Source of the DNA: Scytonema millei VB511283
Lineage (GTDB): Bacteria; Cyanobacteriota; Cyanobacteriia; Cyanobacteriales; Chroococcidiopsidaceae
Assembly: GCF_000817735.3 (NCBI RefSeq)
Contig: NZ_JTJC03000003.1
Coordinates: forward strand, 248,001 to 312,000
Reading direction: 5' to 3'
Length of the DNA stretch: 64,000 bases
Made by a program: the position numbers and the translations under genes. This document shows, piece after piece, positions 37,698 through 47,967 of this stretch. The notes beneath the pieces are model-generated. The model was not told the DNA's origin, made no database searches, and worked only from the letters and a program-made list of their open reading frames with translations. The number at the start of each line of letters is the position of its first letter. Position 1 is the first letter of the stretch.

Positions 37698-38477
37698 TTA
37701 CAATTGATCCAACTGTTTTTTCAAGTCTTCTAACTCTGCATCCACAACTGGATTTTTGGCAGCAGTTGACTGCTCGTTTGCTTGTGGTAGAGAAGGTTGA
37801 TTTGATGATGTTGCTGGACCTAGAGACATTTGAGCTTTTAATGCTGCTAGTTCGTCATCGACATCGCTACCAGCTTCTAATGCAGCAAATTGGCTTTCTA
37901 GATCGTTCCCAGCTAGTTCTCCAACCGCCTGCGCCCGAGCTTCTTGCATCATGACTTTTTCTTCCATCCGCTCGAAGGCTGCCATAGCACTGCTAGTACC
38001 TAAGCGTCCAACTGTGCCTTGTAGTTGTTCCTGCGCTTTAGCAGCAGAACTACGTGCTTTGAGCATATCTTTTTTCGTCTTCGCCTCAGAAATTTTACTT
38101 TCCAAAGCAATCAGGTTGCGCTTGAGGGTATCAATTTGAGTGACTTGCCCATCTAAAGTAGCTTTGAGCGTATTCGCTGTTTCAAGATAATTTTTCTTGC
38201 GCTCTAGGGCTTGCCGAGCTAAGTTTTCATCACCTTTTTGCAAAGCTAGACGAGCGTTACGATCCCACCTTTCTGATTCATTTTGGTTTTGTTTGTATTG
38301 CTGTTCGGTACGTTTCTGGGCAGCGATCGCCTGAGCAACACCTTGCCGCAACTGAATTAAATCTTCCTGCATTTCTAGAAGCGCTTGCTCTAGAATTTTT
38401 TCTGGATCTTCTGCCTTGCTGACTAAATCGTTGAGGTTAGATTTGACAACCCTGCTAATCCGGTCAAATAATCCCAT
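37698..38477 (-). CDS. vipp1: Vipp1/IM30 membrane-remodelling protein
   Basis: A 259-residue PspA/IM30-family protein, an ESCRT-III-like coiled coil that shapes and protects thylakoid and plasma membranes. It begins MGLFDRISRVVKSNLNDLVS and shows long helices to residue about 220 (FERMEEKVMMQEARAQA). A C-terminal extension of about 35 residues (QPSLPQANEQSTAAKN... ending ELEDLKKQLDQL) is the diagnostic Vipp1 tail. The neighbouring upstream gene is a paralogue without that tail. Confidence 0.92.
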   Translation of the reverse strand: MGLFDRISRVVKSNLNDLVSKAEDPEKILEQALLEMQEDLIQLRQGVAQAIAAQKRTEQQYKQNQNESERWDRNARLALQKGDENLARQALERKKNYLETANTLKATLDGQVTQIDTLKRNLIALESKISEAKTKKDMLKARSSAAKAQEQLQGTVGRLGTSSAMAAFERMEEKVMMQEARAQAVGELAGNDLESQFAALEAGSDVDDELAALKAQMSLGPATSSNQPSLPQANEQSTAAKNPVVDAELEDLKKQLDQL

Positions 38478-38589
38478 AATTGTGCTTTTCCTTCGGGGTT
38501 CACGGTTTAAGAGTAGGTAGCGAGTGCTGGCGCAGCACGAATGATTTATATTTGCTCAAAGCAAAGTTAATTCATCTCTGCTTTTATTC

Positions 38590-38750
38590 TTAACATATGC
38601 CCTATATACAGTTATCAGTTATCAGTTATCAGTTATCAGTTATCAGGGAGTAGGGAGTAGGGAGCAGGGAGAAGAGAGCTGAGGGAGCAACTCAAAATTC
38701 AAAATTCAAAACTTCCCTACACCCCACACCCCACACCCCACACCCCATTC
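38590..38750. repeat. Long mosaic of heptamer arrays between the IM30 paralogues
   Basis: About 38605-38645 holds TTATCAG units, then GGGAGTA/GGGAGCA units, CAAAATTCAAAATTC units, and finally CCCCACA units at 38715-38745. Five unit types stand next to each other over 150 bp. Confidence 0.85.
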
Positions 38751-38751
38751 T

Positions 38752-39447
38752 TCACTGGTTACTGTTGGGTAGTTGTGGCGGGGGTGTTTGTCCTGAAAGT
38801 TGTGCTTTCATATTGGCAAGTTCAGAATCGATGTCGCTGCTGGCTTCTAGGGCGGCGAATTGTTTTTGCAAGTCGTCGCTACTTAATTCGGCGATCGCCT
38901 CTGATTGAGCTTCTAGCTGCAAAACTTTTTCTTCCATCCGCTCAAACGCACCCAGAGAACTCGTTGTATTCACACCCCCTAGCACTTCATTCAGTCTTTG
39001 AGTAGCCTGCGCCGATCTCGCCCTAGCGATATACATATCTTTCTTAGTTCGCGCTTCAGAAATTTTGCTCTCCAGTGTTTGCAAATCTTTCTTCAGCCTG
39101 ACGACGATATTATTTTGCTGTTCGATTTGGGCTGTGAGGGCAGTAGCCGTGTCTTGATAGGATTTGCGGCGCGTCAGTGCTTCCCGTGCTAACACGTCGT
39201 TCCCTTGCTGTAGGGCAAGTTGAGCGCGACGATACCATTCTTCAGAGTTAGACTGAGCTTGGTGAGCCTGTCTTTCGGTGCGCTTTTGGGTAGCGATCGC
39301 CTGTGCTACTGCCTGTCGCAGTTGCACTAAATCTTCCTGCATATCCATGACCGTTTGCTCCAGAATTTTTTCTGGATCTTCGGCTTGCCCAACCAAGGCA
39401 TTAAAATTAGCGCGAATAACTCTGAGGATGCGGTCAATCAATCCCAT
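38752..39447 (-). CDS. pspA: PspA-like IM30-family protein
   Basis: A 231-residue paralogue of the vipp1 product next to it, starting MGLIDRILRVIRANFNALVG (ATG at 39447; the frame continues upstream to 39546 without support). It shares AEDPEKILEQ, MQEDLVQLRQAVAQAIATQK and FERMEEKV. It lacks the long C-terminal helix and ends MKAQLSGQTPPPQLPNSNQ, as bacterial PspA does. A stress-response membrane role is likely. The two genes form a tandem pair from an old duplication. Confidence 0.85.
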   Translation of the reverse strand: MGLIDRILRVIRANFNALVGQAEDPEKILEQTVMDMQEDLVQLRQAVAQAIATQKRTERQAHQAQSNSEEWYRRAQLALQQGNDVLAREALTRRKSYQDTATALTAQIEQQNNIVVRLKKDLQTLESKISEARTKKDMYIARARSAQATQRLNEVLGGVNTTSSLGAFERMEEKVLQLEAQSEAIAELSSDDLQKQFAALEASSDIDSELANMKAQLSGQTPPPQLPNSNQ

Positions 39448-39589
39448 GACAGCTCTCCATTCTGATGGACGATTTAATTGGTGTTGTTCTGGCTTAAAGC
39501 TAAATCCCTCCAACCCGTCACTGGCAAAAGCTAAATTGCTCAACAACTAATTTAGTTAGAGTATTAAACACATGGTATCTTACCTGAGA

Positions 39590-39763
39590 TTCAGTTATCA
39601 GTTGTCAGTTACCAGTGAACGGGGTGTGGGGTGTGGGGTGTCGGGTGTAGGGAAGTTTTGAATGCGTGAATGCGTGAATTTTGAGCTGCTCCCTCAGCTC
39701 CCTCAGCTCCCTCAGCTCCCTCAGCCTCCTCAGCTCCCCCCTCTCCCTCGTCTTCCAACTCCC
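39590..39763. repeat. Heptamer mosaic upstream of the DciA-type gene
   Basis: TTATCAG, GTGTGGG, TGCGTGAA and CTCCCTCAG units occur in sequence. If translated from an upstream start at 39662 they would give PQLPQLPQLPQ, which is why the ATG at 39764 is preferred. Confidence 0.8.
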
Positions 39764-40321
39764 ATGTCCCTCAATCCTTTAGGCAATATACTAAACTCCA
39801 TCAAACAGGAAAGTCGCTGGCAAGAGCAGCCGCTTCAAAGGGTATTACAGTGCTGGGTTGAGGCTGTTGGGGCAATGGTAGCTACTCATACTCGCCCAGT
39901 TTCCATTCAAAGACAAGTTCTCTGGGTCGCGACTTCTAGTGCTGTCTGGGCGCAAGAACTCGCTTTCAGACGACAGCGGATTTTGGAGAAGTTAAATGCT
40001 CAATTACCGCAACCTTTGCTAGATATTCGCTTTTCTAGCGCTCAGTGGCAGCAGCTGGCAAAACAGGATTCATTAATTGGCGATCGCACTTCTTCTGGGT
40101 TAGGATGCGATCACCCGAGTTGGGTTGGTAATGATTCAGCAGCAAAAGGCGATCGCCAGCTGCGCTTTCGCCATCCTCAAGTGGCATTTAGACACTGGAG
40201 TGAAGCCACACAAACGCGATCGCGTCACTTACCTTTATGCCCTCAGTGCCACTGTCATACACCTGTAGGCGAACTAGAGCGGTGGGGTGTTTGTTCGATT
40301 TGTGCTGCTAAGCAGTGGTAA
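39764..40321 (+). CDS. DUF721/DciA-type protein with C-terminal zinc ribbon
   Basis: A 185-residue protein, starting MSLNPLGNILNSIKQESRWQ. Residues about 8-95 show the DUF721 fold (LQRVLQCWVEAVGAMVATHT, LWVATSSAVWAQELAFRRQ), the family of the replicative helicase loader DciA. The C-terminus carries C-x2-C ... C-x2-C (LCPQCHCHTPVG, GVCSICAAKQW), a zinc-ribbon tail. By family it would help load DnaB at replication forks; a nucleic-acid role is likely but untested. Confidence 0.75.
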   Translation: MSLNPLGNILNSIKQESRWQEQPLQRVLQCWVEAVGAMVATHTRPVSIQRQVLWVATSSAVWAQELAFRRQRILEKLNAQLPQPLLDIRFSSAQWQQLAKQDSLIGDRTSSGLGCDHPSWVGNDSAAKGDRQLRFRHPQVAFRHWSEATQTRSRHLPLCPQCHCHTPVGELERWGVCSICAAKQW

Positions 40322-40728
40322 GAATAGCTGCTGGCATTTCATCAAAAGCTTGTCTCCATTAGTGCTTTTTTTAACTATTTATTGCTGTAACAAAATACCT
40401 CTAGCGACAGAGGCGAGATGATTTGTAGTAAATCTACTGTTGGCTAAAATTCCCTCTTCAGTTCCGCGCCTTTAGAGCATTTTTCTTTGTGAAAGTCAAT
40501 GTAAGTTTTACGAGTTTAAGATTTTCTTCCAATTGATCCCCGATTGTTTTGGCTTGAATTTAAGTAGTTATTATTTGAGCCTTCTGGGACAAGTCTAAAT
40601 AAATTCTAAAGTTATTTTTAGCTTTGAGAAGGCTAGAACCTAGAGTGATTCTTCAGTTGATGCCTCTGAGTCCCTAAAACCCTAGAGGCAAAATAAATGC
40701 TGTAGACCCATCCACAACAGCTACTTAT
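40322..40728. other. 407-bp intergenic region with hairpin leader
   Basis: No ORF is supported. An inverted repeat TGCCTCT ... AGAGGCA (40661-40690) lies 38 bases before the next start codon and might be a terminator, attenuator or leader hairpin. Confidence 0.4.
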
Positions 40729-41040
40729 ATGACCAGCTGCAATCCTGCAACTTCTGCCTGTCGTTATTGTCAGCACTACCAGCCAGAAGGACGGCGAGGT
40801 GGTAAGTGTCAGGTTCTGGAAGTGCCAGTTCAGGGCAATTGGAAAGCTTGTAGTTTAGCTGTAACTGCTTTTGCTTCCAATTGGAATAGTTTAGTAGAAG
40901 AAATGATGTCTTTGACTTCTGCTTCAGTGCTTGCTGCTGCTCCTGTCGCAACTACTCTCAAACTGCCTGAGCCTGAGTTACTAGAAACAGAGTTCAGCCA
41001 CGTTCGTATTCAGAGACAGCAACAGGCGTTACTAGCATAG
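40729..41040 (+). CDS. Small Cys-containing conserved protein
   Basis: A 103-residue protein beginning MTSCNPATSACRYCQHYQPE. The pattern C-x2-C-x11-C-x13-C (CRYCQHYQPEGRRGGKCQVL ... KACSLA) is a plausible zinc or Fe-S site. The middle is alanine/threonine-rich and the C-terminus acidic. I know no function. It is followed by two hairpin terminators. A comparable Cys pattern occurs in the small protein at 22846-23115. Confidence 0.65.
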   Translation: MTSCNPATSACRYCQHYQPEGRRGGKCQVLEVPVQGNWKACSLAVTAFASNWNSLVEEMMSLTSASVLAAAPVATTLKLPEPELLETEFSHVRIQRQQQALLA

Positions 41041-41145
41041 TTGTATCTTTATGTAACGGTTTTTCAGCTCCGGCTGAATACACCAAAGATGTAATTTAAA
41101 CCTAATTTAATTTAAAAAAATTCAATCAATCATTTTAAGACTTAC

Positions 41146-41178
41146 ATCGCATCCCAATTTCAGTGGTGCGATTTTTTT
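41146..41178 (+). terminator. Rho-independent terminator after the small Cys gene
   Basis: ATCGCA pairs with TGCGAT across a 15-base loop, followed directly by a run of seven T. Confidence 0.7.
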
Positions 41179-41182
41179 GCAG

Positions 41183-41204
41183 AAAACCCGCGTCGGCGGG
41201 TTTT
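41183..41204. terminator. Strong hairpin, probably bidirectional
   Basis: AAAACCCGC pairs perfectly with GCGGGTTTT with a four-base loop. The A and T runs on either side serve both strands, so it can end menB as well as the small gene on its left. Confidence 0.75.
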
Positions 41205-41246
41205 GTCTGTGTGATGCCGCGATTTCTCATCGCTTCATGCTTCAGA

Positions 41247-42080
41247 TTAAGGCAACCAAGGATATTGGCGAAAATCTGGTTGGCGCTTTTCTAAAAATGC
41301 CTGTTTGCCTTCGGTTCCTTCTTCTGTCATGTAGTAGAGTAAAGTGGCGTTACCAGCCAGTTCTTGTAAGCCTGCTTGTCCGTCGCAATCGGCATTAAAA
41401 GCAGCTTTGAGACAGCGGATTGCCAAGGGACTTTTTTGTAAAATTTCACTCGCCCATTGAATTCCTTCTGCTTCTAGTTGTTCGACGGGAACGACGCAGT
41501 TAACTAAACCCATTTCTAAGGCTTCGGTAGCAGTATATTGACGGCAGAGAAACCAAATTTCTCGTGCCTTTTTTTGTCCGACAATTCGCGCTAGATAGCT
41601 AGCCCCAAAACCACCATCAAAACTACCAACTTTAGGACCAGTCTGCCCGAATATGGCATTATCAGCGGCGATGGTGAGGTCGCAAACGACGTGTAAGACG
41701 TGTCCCCCTCCAATCGCATATCCAGCCACCAAAGCAATGACAACTTTGGGCATGGAACGGATTAGGCGTTGCAAATCCAAGACATTTAAGCGGGGAGTTC
41801 CTTCGTCATCAACATAGCCAGCTTTACCCCTAACGCTTTGGTCGCCGCCCGCACAGAAGGCATATTTACCATCTGTATGAGGTCCCGCACCCGTGAGGAG
41901 AACGACACCGATATTTCTGTCTTCTCTCGCGTCACAAAATGCATCGTACATTTCAAAGATAGTTTTGGGACGAAAGGCGTTGCGCTTATGGGGACGGTTG
42001 ATGGTAATTTTGGCAATTCCGTCTGTTTTGTGATAGAGGATGTCTTCGTAGGTTTTGGCAGTTTGCCAGTTAACTTGCAT
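41247..42080 (-). CDS. menB: 1,4-dihydroxy-2-naphthoyl-CoA synthase
   Basis: A 277-residue crotonase-family enzyme of phylloquinone/menaquinone synthesis, cyclising o-succinylbenzoyl-CoA; phylloquinone serves photosystem I in cyanobacteria. The oxyanion and active-site segments are [38 protein letters not shown] and [20 protein letters not shown], and the C-terminal [11 protein letters not shown] is characteristic of MenB. Its start is ATG 42080. No other men gene is nearby. Confidence 0.95.
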   Translation of the reverse strand: MQVNWQTAKTYEDILYHKTDGIAKITINRPHKRNAFRPKTIFEMYDAFCDAREDRNIGVVLLTGAGPHTDGKYAFCAGGDQSVRGKAGYVDDEGTPRLNVLDLQRLIRSMPKVVIALVAGYAIGGGHVLHVVCDLTIAADNAIFGQTGPKVGSFDGGFGASYLARIVGQKKAREIWFLCRQYTATEALEMGLVNCVVPVEQLEAEGIQWASEILQKSPLAIRCLKAAFNADCDGQAGLQELAGNATLLYYMTEEGTEGKQAFLEKRQPDFRQYPWLP

Positions 42081-42220
42081 GGGTTTTCAGGTGCGATCGC
42101 ATTTTATAGCTTGAAAATTTTATTTTAGTATTTGGCGTTAGTGGAGCTAAACGAAGTTAAGCTGCTTCAGGTTACTGCTCCCGACAGTACTTGGAGGCTA
42201 TTAGGTGAGGCGATCGCTCT

Positions 42221-43135
42221 CTAACTGCCTCGCGTATCATCACGATTTGACTCCCATTGCGTCATCTTCTGTGCCAAGCCCAGAAATGCTCTTACTGCTG
42301 GAGAGGAATCATGCTGCCGCCAAGCCAGATAAAGTCCGGTTTTAGGGATCTGTTCCTGCAAGGGTTTGTAAATGACTCCGCTTCTGTGGAAGTTTTGCAA
42401 GGAGGCGGGCACGATCGCAATGCCCAGTCCTGCTGCAACTAAGCCGACGATCGTTTGCATCTGAACTGCCTCTTGAGCCACTTGCGGACGAAATCCAGCT
42501 TGTTGACAAATGTTAATAATCTGCTCGTAAAAGACGGGTCCCATTTTGGCAGGAAATAGGATAAATGATTCCGAAGCCAATGTGGAGAGAGACAATTGAG
42601 TCTGGGCAGACAACGGATGGGTTTGTGGCAACGCCAAGACCAATGATTCTGGCAAAAAGCACTCCACACTCAAACCTGGTTCGCTGATGGCAGAACGAAC
42701 AATGCCAATATCAACCTGTTTGTGATGCAGCGCTTGAATCTGTTGAGCAGTCGTCAGTTCCTGCAATCGCAGTTCTACAGCCGGAAACTGTTCTCGAAAG
42801 ACCCTTAAAATCTCTGGTAGTAACGTATACATTGCAGTGTCAACAAAGCCGATCGCCAACCGTCCAACCTCACCCCGCCCGATCCGTTGTGTCTCTTCGA
42901 TCGCCTGTTGAAGTTGCGCTAACACCAGATAAGAGCGCTCTAACAACACTTTGCCTGCTTCAGTTAACTGCACTTGCCGCTTCGTTCTCTCAAACAGCTT
43001 GACTCCGAGTTCGTCTTCCAAACCGCGAATCTGCTGACTGAGCGGAGGTTGGGAAATGTGCAACCGCTCCGCCGCTCGACTAAAGTGTAGTTCTTCAGCC
43101 ACCGCGATGAAGTAGTGCAGATGCCGTAATTCCAT
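42221..43135 (-). CDS. LysR-type transcriptional regulator
   Basis: A 304-residue protein with an N-terminal HTH (MELRHLHYFIAVAEELHFSR, AERLHISQPPLSQQIRGLED) and a C-terminal periplasmic-binding-like effector domain. The ATG at 43135 follows a GTG one codon earlier. It diverges from the SDR gene across 130 bp that holds an inverted repeat suitable as its operator, so it likely controls that gene and itself. Confidence 0.9.
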   Translation of the reverse strand: MELRHLHYFIAVAEELHFSRAAERLHISQPPLSQQIRGLEDELGVKLFERTKRQVQLTEAGKVLLERSYLVLAQLQQAIEETQRIGRGEVGRLAIGFVDTAMYTLLPEILRVFREQFPAVELRLQELTTAQQIQALHHKQVDIGIVRSAISEPGLSVECFLPESLVLALPQTHPLSAQTQLSLSTLASESFILFPAKMGPVFYEQIINICQQAGFRPQVAQEAVQMQTIVGLVAAGLGIAIVPASLQNFHRSGVIYKPLQEQIPKTGLYLAWRQHDSSPAVRAFLGLAQKMTQWESNRDDTRGS

Positions 43136-43174
43136 CACACTTATATGTCTAACCTATTAATCTTAGTCAAATAT

Positions 43175-43204
43175 ATATTGGACAGTCACAAGGCTGTTCA
43201 ATAT
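43175..43204. promoter_or_regulatory. LysR-type operator candidate
   Basis: ATATTGGACAG and CTGTTCAATAT form an 11-bp inverted repeat with one mismatch and an 8-base spacer, between two divergent genes, 40 bases from the LysR start and 61 from the SDR start. The T-N11-A geometry that LysR factors favour is present in its arms. Confidence 0.6.
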
Positions 43205-43265
43205 CGTAAGAAATATGAGGCGCGTCTCATCCTAAAAAGCAGAATTTAAGTCAGGAGAAAGTTCA

Positions 43266-44123
43266 GTGATTCGACTTGACGAGCGAGTAGCCATTATTAC
43301 AGGCAGTGGACGCGGTTTAGGAGCAGCCTATGCTCGTTTGTTGGCAGAAAGAGGGGCGCGAGTTGTTATCCACGATGCAGGCGTTAACAAAGAGGGGACT
43401 GGCTTCGATCCCAATGTGGCGGTTGATATCGCCAATCAAATTTGCGTTTCTGGTGGAGTGGCGATCGCGTCTCGATTACTCCTGGATAGTCGAGACAACT
43501 GCCGCAGCCTGGTAGAAATGACACTAGAAAAGTTCGATCGCCTCGATATCTTGATCCACAATGCTGGATGGGTTGCTTATCAGACTGTACAAGACCTGAA
43601 ACCTGATTTTCTAGAACGCGCCATCAACATCAACATAGAAGCACCAACGTGGTTGTCTCAAGCTGCCTTTCCCAGGATGAAGCAACAACACTATGGACGG
43701 ATTGTGTTGACGACTTCGGATAGAGCGATTTATCAGCAATATGCTCTGGGCGGTCTTGCAGCTTACGCGATGGGAAAAATGGCACAGATTGGTCTGATGA
43801 ACGTGCTGGCGGTTGAAGGCAAAGAGCATGGAATTCTCGTTAATGCGATTTCGCCAGTTGCCAAAACGCGGATGTGGAATGTCCAGGATGAACCAGAAGA
43901 TTTACGACCAGAGCAAGTAGCTCCAGGGGTTTTATATCTCGCTTCTGGTGAATGTCGAGAGTCTGGATTTATCTTAAGGGCAAGCAATGGTCAATTCACA
44001 GCCGTGCGCTGGAGCGAGCGAGACAACGTGAACTATCCATTCAACCTTGCCGCTGTTGAAAGTTCTACTGCGGAGGATTTAGCGACTCGCTGGCAGGAGA
44101 TTGCTGCGGATGTTGCGTTTTAA
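43266..44123 (+). CDS. Short-chain dehydrogenase/reductase
   Basis: A 285-residue NAD(P)-dependent oxidoreductase starting at GTG. The nucleotide site is TGSGRGLGAAYARLL; NAG (HNAGWVAYQ), the catalytic serine (LTTSDRA) and the Y-x3-K pair (YAMGKMAQIG) are all intact. It resembles the (3R)-hydroxyacyl-CoA-dehydrogenase-like group. The substrate is unknown; regulation by the divergent LysR factor is likely. Confidence 0.85.
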   Translation: MIRLDERVAIITGSGRGLGAAYARLLAERGARVVIHDAGVNKEGTGFDPNVAVDIANQICVSGGVAIASRLLLDSRDNCRSLVEMTLEKFDRLDILIHNAGWVAYQTVQDLKPDFLERAININIEAPTWLSQAAFPRMKQQHYGRIVLTTSDRAIYQQYALGGLAAYAMGKMAQIGLMNVLAVEGKEHGILVNAISPVAKTRMWNVQDEPEDLRPEQVAPGVLYLASGECRESGFILRASNGQFTAVRWSERDNVNYPFNLAAVESSTAEDLATRWQEIAADVAF

Positions 44124-44483
44124 GGACAGGGTTTGTACTTCGAGATGGTTTGTAGGGAAACAATCGAGATTATTGGTGGCAGCCTACAACAAGTATTGAA
44201 GGTTTGGTAAATACTTTTCCAACAAACCTTTATTGAAGACAACCTCACTACGTTGAATATATCCCGTAATGACCGATTCCAGCACGGGTAGCATTCATGT
44301 AAGGCGCGTGTCACCTGATGATATTAACTCAGTGAGAGAGGCAATTCATGCGGTGGATTGGAGTACAGATTTAGAGGAATTCAGAGTCTAAACATCAACA
44401 TATCCCCTAATACCATTTTACTTTTCGACTGCGGCAGAAGAGATCCCCCCAACCCCCCTTAAAAAGGGGGGCTAAGAATGGCT
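44124..44483. other. 360-bp region with a short fragment and hairpins
   Basis: It holds a hairpin AAGGTTTG...CAAACCTT (about 44198-44229) that could end the SDR transcript, a 40-residue frame at 44269, and one arm of the C/G-rich repeat at 44440-44475 next to the ilvC stop. Confidence 0.5.
44269..44391 (+). pseudogene. Possible truncated acetyltransferase fragment
   Basis: A 40-residue frame with SIHVRRVSPDDINSVREAIH, which looks like the start of a GNAT-type domain (R-x-x-x-P-x-D) but then stops. It could be a relic or chance. Weakly supported. Confidence 0.2.
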
Positions 44484-45506
<1,023 letters not shown>

Positions 45507-45539
45507 TTAAGTCTGCAAACTTTCTATAATACCTGAAAT

Positions 45540-45715
45540 TGGGTAATTGGTAATTGATAATTGGTAATTGGTAATAATCAACGGTTAGAGAAAACTGCTT
45601 CGGCTCGTCGCGTACCTAAAACTTTTTGACTTTTGACTTTTGTACGGGCGGGTTCACCAAGCGACTGTGACTGCGACAGAGATTTCGAGTGAACCCGCCC
45701 CTACGAATGCTTGAT
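45540..45715. repeat. Repeat cluster: (GGTAATT)n, (TTTTGAC)n and a GGGCGGG palindrome
   Basis: GGTAATT/GATAATT units at 45541-45575; TTTTGAC units at 45620-45640; then the palindromic element 45642-45704 (GTACGGGCGGGTT ... AACCCGCCCCTAC). No gene occurs between ilvC and the allantoinase gene. Confidence 0.85.
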
Positions 45716-45724
45716 TTTTAACTT

Positions 45725-46636
45725 TTAACTTTTTGGTTGATGATGTTCGTGCCAGTGACGGGCAATGTCGATGCGACGACAGAGCCAAACGCGATCGCGT
45801 TGCTGAATATAATCGAGAAAACGTGCTAAAGCCGCAGCCCTACCAGGTCTACCGACAAGGCGACAATGCAACCCAATACTCATCATTTTGGGGGCTGTTT
45901 CTCCCTCGGCGTACAAAACATCAAAAGCATCGCGCAGATAGGCAAAGAATTGATCGCCTGAATTAAATCCTTGCGCCGTCGCAAAACGCATGTCGTTGTT
46001 GTCTAAGGTATAGGGAATAACGAGATGGAGTTTACCGTAGTCATGCACCCAGTAAGGCAGATCGTCGGCGTAGCTGTCGGAGTCGTAGAGAAACCCGCCT
46101 TCTTCTACTACCAACTTGCGCGTATGCGGGCTATTTCGTCCCGTATACCAGCCGAGGGGACGGCTTCCCGTCGCTTGGGTATGAATGGCGATCGCTTTTT
46201 GTAAATGTTCTCGTTCTAAATCCTCACCAAAATATTTATAGTCAATCCAGCGATAGCCGTGGCTGGCAATTTCCCAATTTGCTTCCTGCATGGCGGCTAC
46301 TGCTTCGGGGTTACGTTCTAACGCCATCGCTACCCCATACACCGTAACGGGAATCCTTCTTTGCGTAAACAGCCGATACAGCCGCCAAAACCCCGCCCGA
46401 CTGCCATATTCATACATCGACTCAATATTCATGTGCCGCGCCCCTGCTAAAGGTTCTGCGCCGATAATTTCTGACAAAAAGGCTTCAGAAGCCATATCTC
46501 CATGTAAGATGCAGTTCTCTCCACCTTCTTCATAGTTAATGACAAATTGAACCGCGACGCGAGCTTGTCCTTGCCATTTGGGATCGGGAGGGGTACGACC
46601 GTAACCGATTAAATCGCGGGGATATGATGTAGGCAT
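45725..46636 (-). CDS. puuE: PuuE-type allantoinase (polysaccharide-deacetylase fold)
   Basis: A 303-residue NodB-like amidohydrolase. The family marks are YPRDLIGYGRTPPDPKW, EGGENCILHGD, NIESMYEYGSRAGFWR, SHGYRWIDY and GLHCRLVGRPGR. PuuE-type enzymes open the allantoin ring, a step in purine salvage as a nitrogen source. No other ureide gene is seen nearby. The ATG at 46636 is followed by MPTSYPRD, the usual start. A urate oxidase or ureidoglycolate gene elsewhere would strengthen the assignment. Confidence 0.88.
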   Translation of the reverse strand: MPTSYPRDLIGYGRTPPDPKWQGQARVAVQFVINYEEGGENCILHGDMASEAFLSEIIGAEPLAGARHMNIESMYEYGSRAGFWRLYRLFTQRRIPVTVYGVAMALERNPEAVAAMQEANWEIASHGYRWIDYKYFGEDLEREHLQKAIAIHTQATGSRPLGWYTGRNSPHTRKLVVEEGGFLYDSDSYADDLPYWVHDYGKLHLVIPYTLDNNDMRFATAQGFNSGDQFFAYLRDAFDVLYAEGETAPKMMSIGLHCRLVGRPGRAAALARFLDYIQQRDRVWLCRRIDIARHWHEHHQPKS

Positions 46637-46785
46637 TGTGTCTGTGTACTTATACGAGAAATTTCAGCGGCAGCGATCGGCGTTATTGTCAACGATAGTA
46701 CTCGCGACCTAGAGAAAAAAATCGGCAAAATAGAGGGAGCAATGATTTACACCAAACCAAAAAATACTAAACAAACTACCTCCAA

Positions 46786-47739
46786 ATGAATGTTACCCCC
46801 ACACCGCTAGAATCAGATGCACTAGAATCAGAAATCCCAGAACCAGCTACATTCAGCCACGTTCCTGTATTGAGCCGAGAGTTAATCGCTGGTTTGGCGG
46901 TGCGAGCGGGGGGACACTATTTAGATGCTACCGTTGGAGGTGGGGGTCATAGTAGGCTAATTTTGCAAGCTGCGCCAGATGTGAAGCTAACAGCACTCGA
47001 TCGCGATGCAGCCGCGATCGCCGCAGCCCAAACTCAACTAGCAGAATTTGGCGATCGAGTACAATTTTTACGCAGTAATTTTGCGACTTACAGCCCTCAA
47101 GACACAACTTTTGACGGTATTATCGCCGATTTAGGTGTAAGTTCATACCAATTTGATACAGCGGCAAGAGGTTTTAGTTTTCGCCATGACGCACCCCTAG
47201 ATATGCGTATGGACGATCGCCAATCGCTGACAGCGGCGGAAGCGATTAACACCTGGGATGAAAAAAAACTAGCAGATATTTTCTTTCATTACGGCGAGGA
47301 AAGATTTTCGCGCCGGATTGCGCGGCGGATCGTGGAAAAACGCCCGTTTCATACGACGACAGAACTAGCTGCGGCGATCGCCTCTGCTGTTCCTGGTGCA
47401 TATCGTCATGGAAAATCGCGTTCTCAGACGCGCCAAAAATCGATCCACCCTGCTACCCGCGTGTTTCAAGCATTGCGAATTGCTATAAATGACGAACTAA
47501 CCTCCCTGGAAAATTTCCTGCAACTAGCACCAACTTGGCTCAAACCCGGGGGAAGTATTATCGTGATTAGTTTTCACAGTTTAGAAGATCGGATTGTCAA
47601 AAACGCCTTCCGAGCGTCCGAGCTATTACAAATTATTACTAAAAAACCACTCATTGCTCAAACAGATGAACTAGCCCAAAATCCTCGCTCTCGCTCAGCT
47701 AAGTTACGAATAGCAACAAGAAGAGATAGTAATGGGTAA
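46786..47739 (+). CDS. rsmH: 16S rRNA (cytosine1402-N4)-methyltransferase
   Basis: A 317-residue RsmH (MraW) methyltransferase acting in the ribosomal P site. SAM motif [14 protein letters not shown], catalytic region [14 protein letters not shown], and [38 protein letters not shown] and [14 protein letters not shown] are all present. The N-terminal 28 residues are a short extension. It is not in a mur/fts cluster here, as is usual for cyanobacteria. Confidence 0.96.
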   Translation: MNVTPTPLESDALESEIPEPATFSHVPVLSRELIAGLAVRAGGHYLDATVGGGGHSRLILQAAPDVKLTALDRDAAAIAAAQTQLAEFGDRVQFLRSNFATYSPQDTTFDGIIADLGVSSYQFDTAARGFSFRHDAPLDMRMDDRQSLTAAEAINTWDEKKLADIFFHYGEERFSRRIARRIVEKRPFHTTTELAAAIASAVPGAYRHGKSRSQTRQKSIHPATRVFQALRIAINDELTSLENFLQLAPTWLKPGGSIIVISFHSLEDRIVKNAFRASELLQIITKKPLIAQTDELAQNPRSRSAKLRIATRRDSNG

Positions 47740-47850
47740 TGGCTAGTTGGTTGACAGTTGACGGTTGTTGGTGAAAGGCGAGAGGTTTTTGACTTACGAC
47801 TTACGACTTACGACTTACGACTTACGACTTACTTCCAAGGCGATCGTTCA
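47740..47850. repeat. Heptamer array (CTTACGA)n
   Basis: A GTTGACAG-type stretch and then six or so CTTACGA units at about 47790-47830. The unit is the complement of the GTCGTAA arrays at 4419 and 6332. Confidence 0.85.
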
Positions 47851-47967
47851 CAAATCCTTCACATCTTTTGCCTAAGCTCTAAACTAATTGGAGTCAAGAG
47901 CTACAAAATGCAGGTTTGATGAGGGATATTCAAATTTCGCGATCGCACACAGAGGAAAACAAGTCAT

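Noticed and set aside
38590-38750. CRISPR-like array
   Set aside because: The units are only about seven bases and directly adjacent, without unique spacers, so they are short tandem repeats.
40721-40951. Minus-strand 76-residue frame opposite the small Cys gene
   Set aside because: The plus-strand frame has the conserved Cys pattern and terminators; the reverse frame is a shadow.
42120-42220. Regulatory link between menB and the LysR gene
   Set aside because: They lie on the same strand, menB downstream of the LysR gene, and no operator or shared-promoter signal was seen in the gap.
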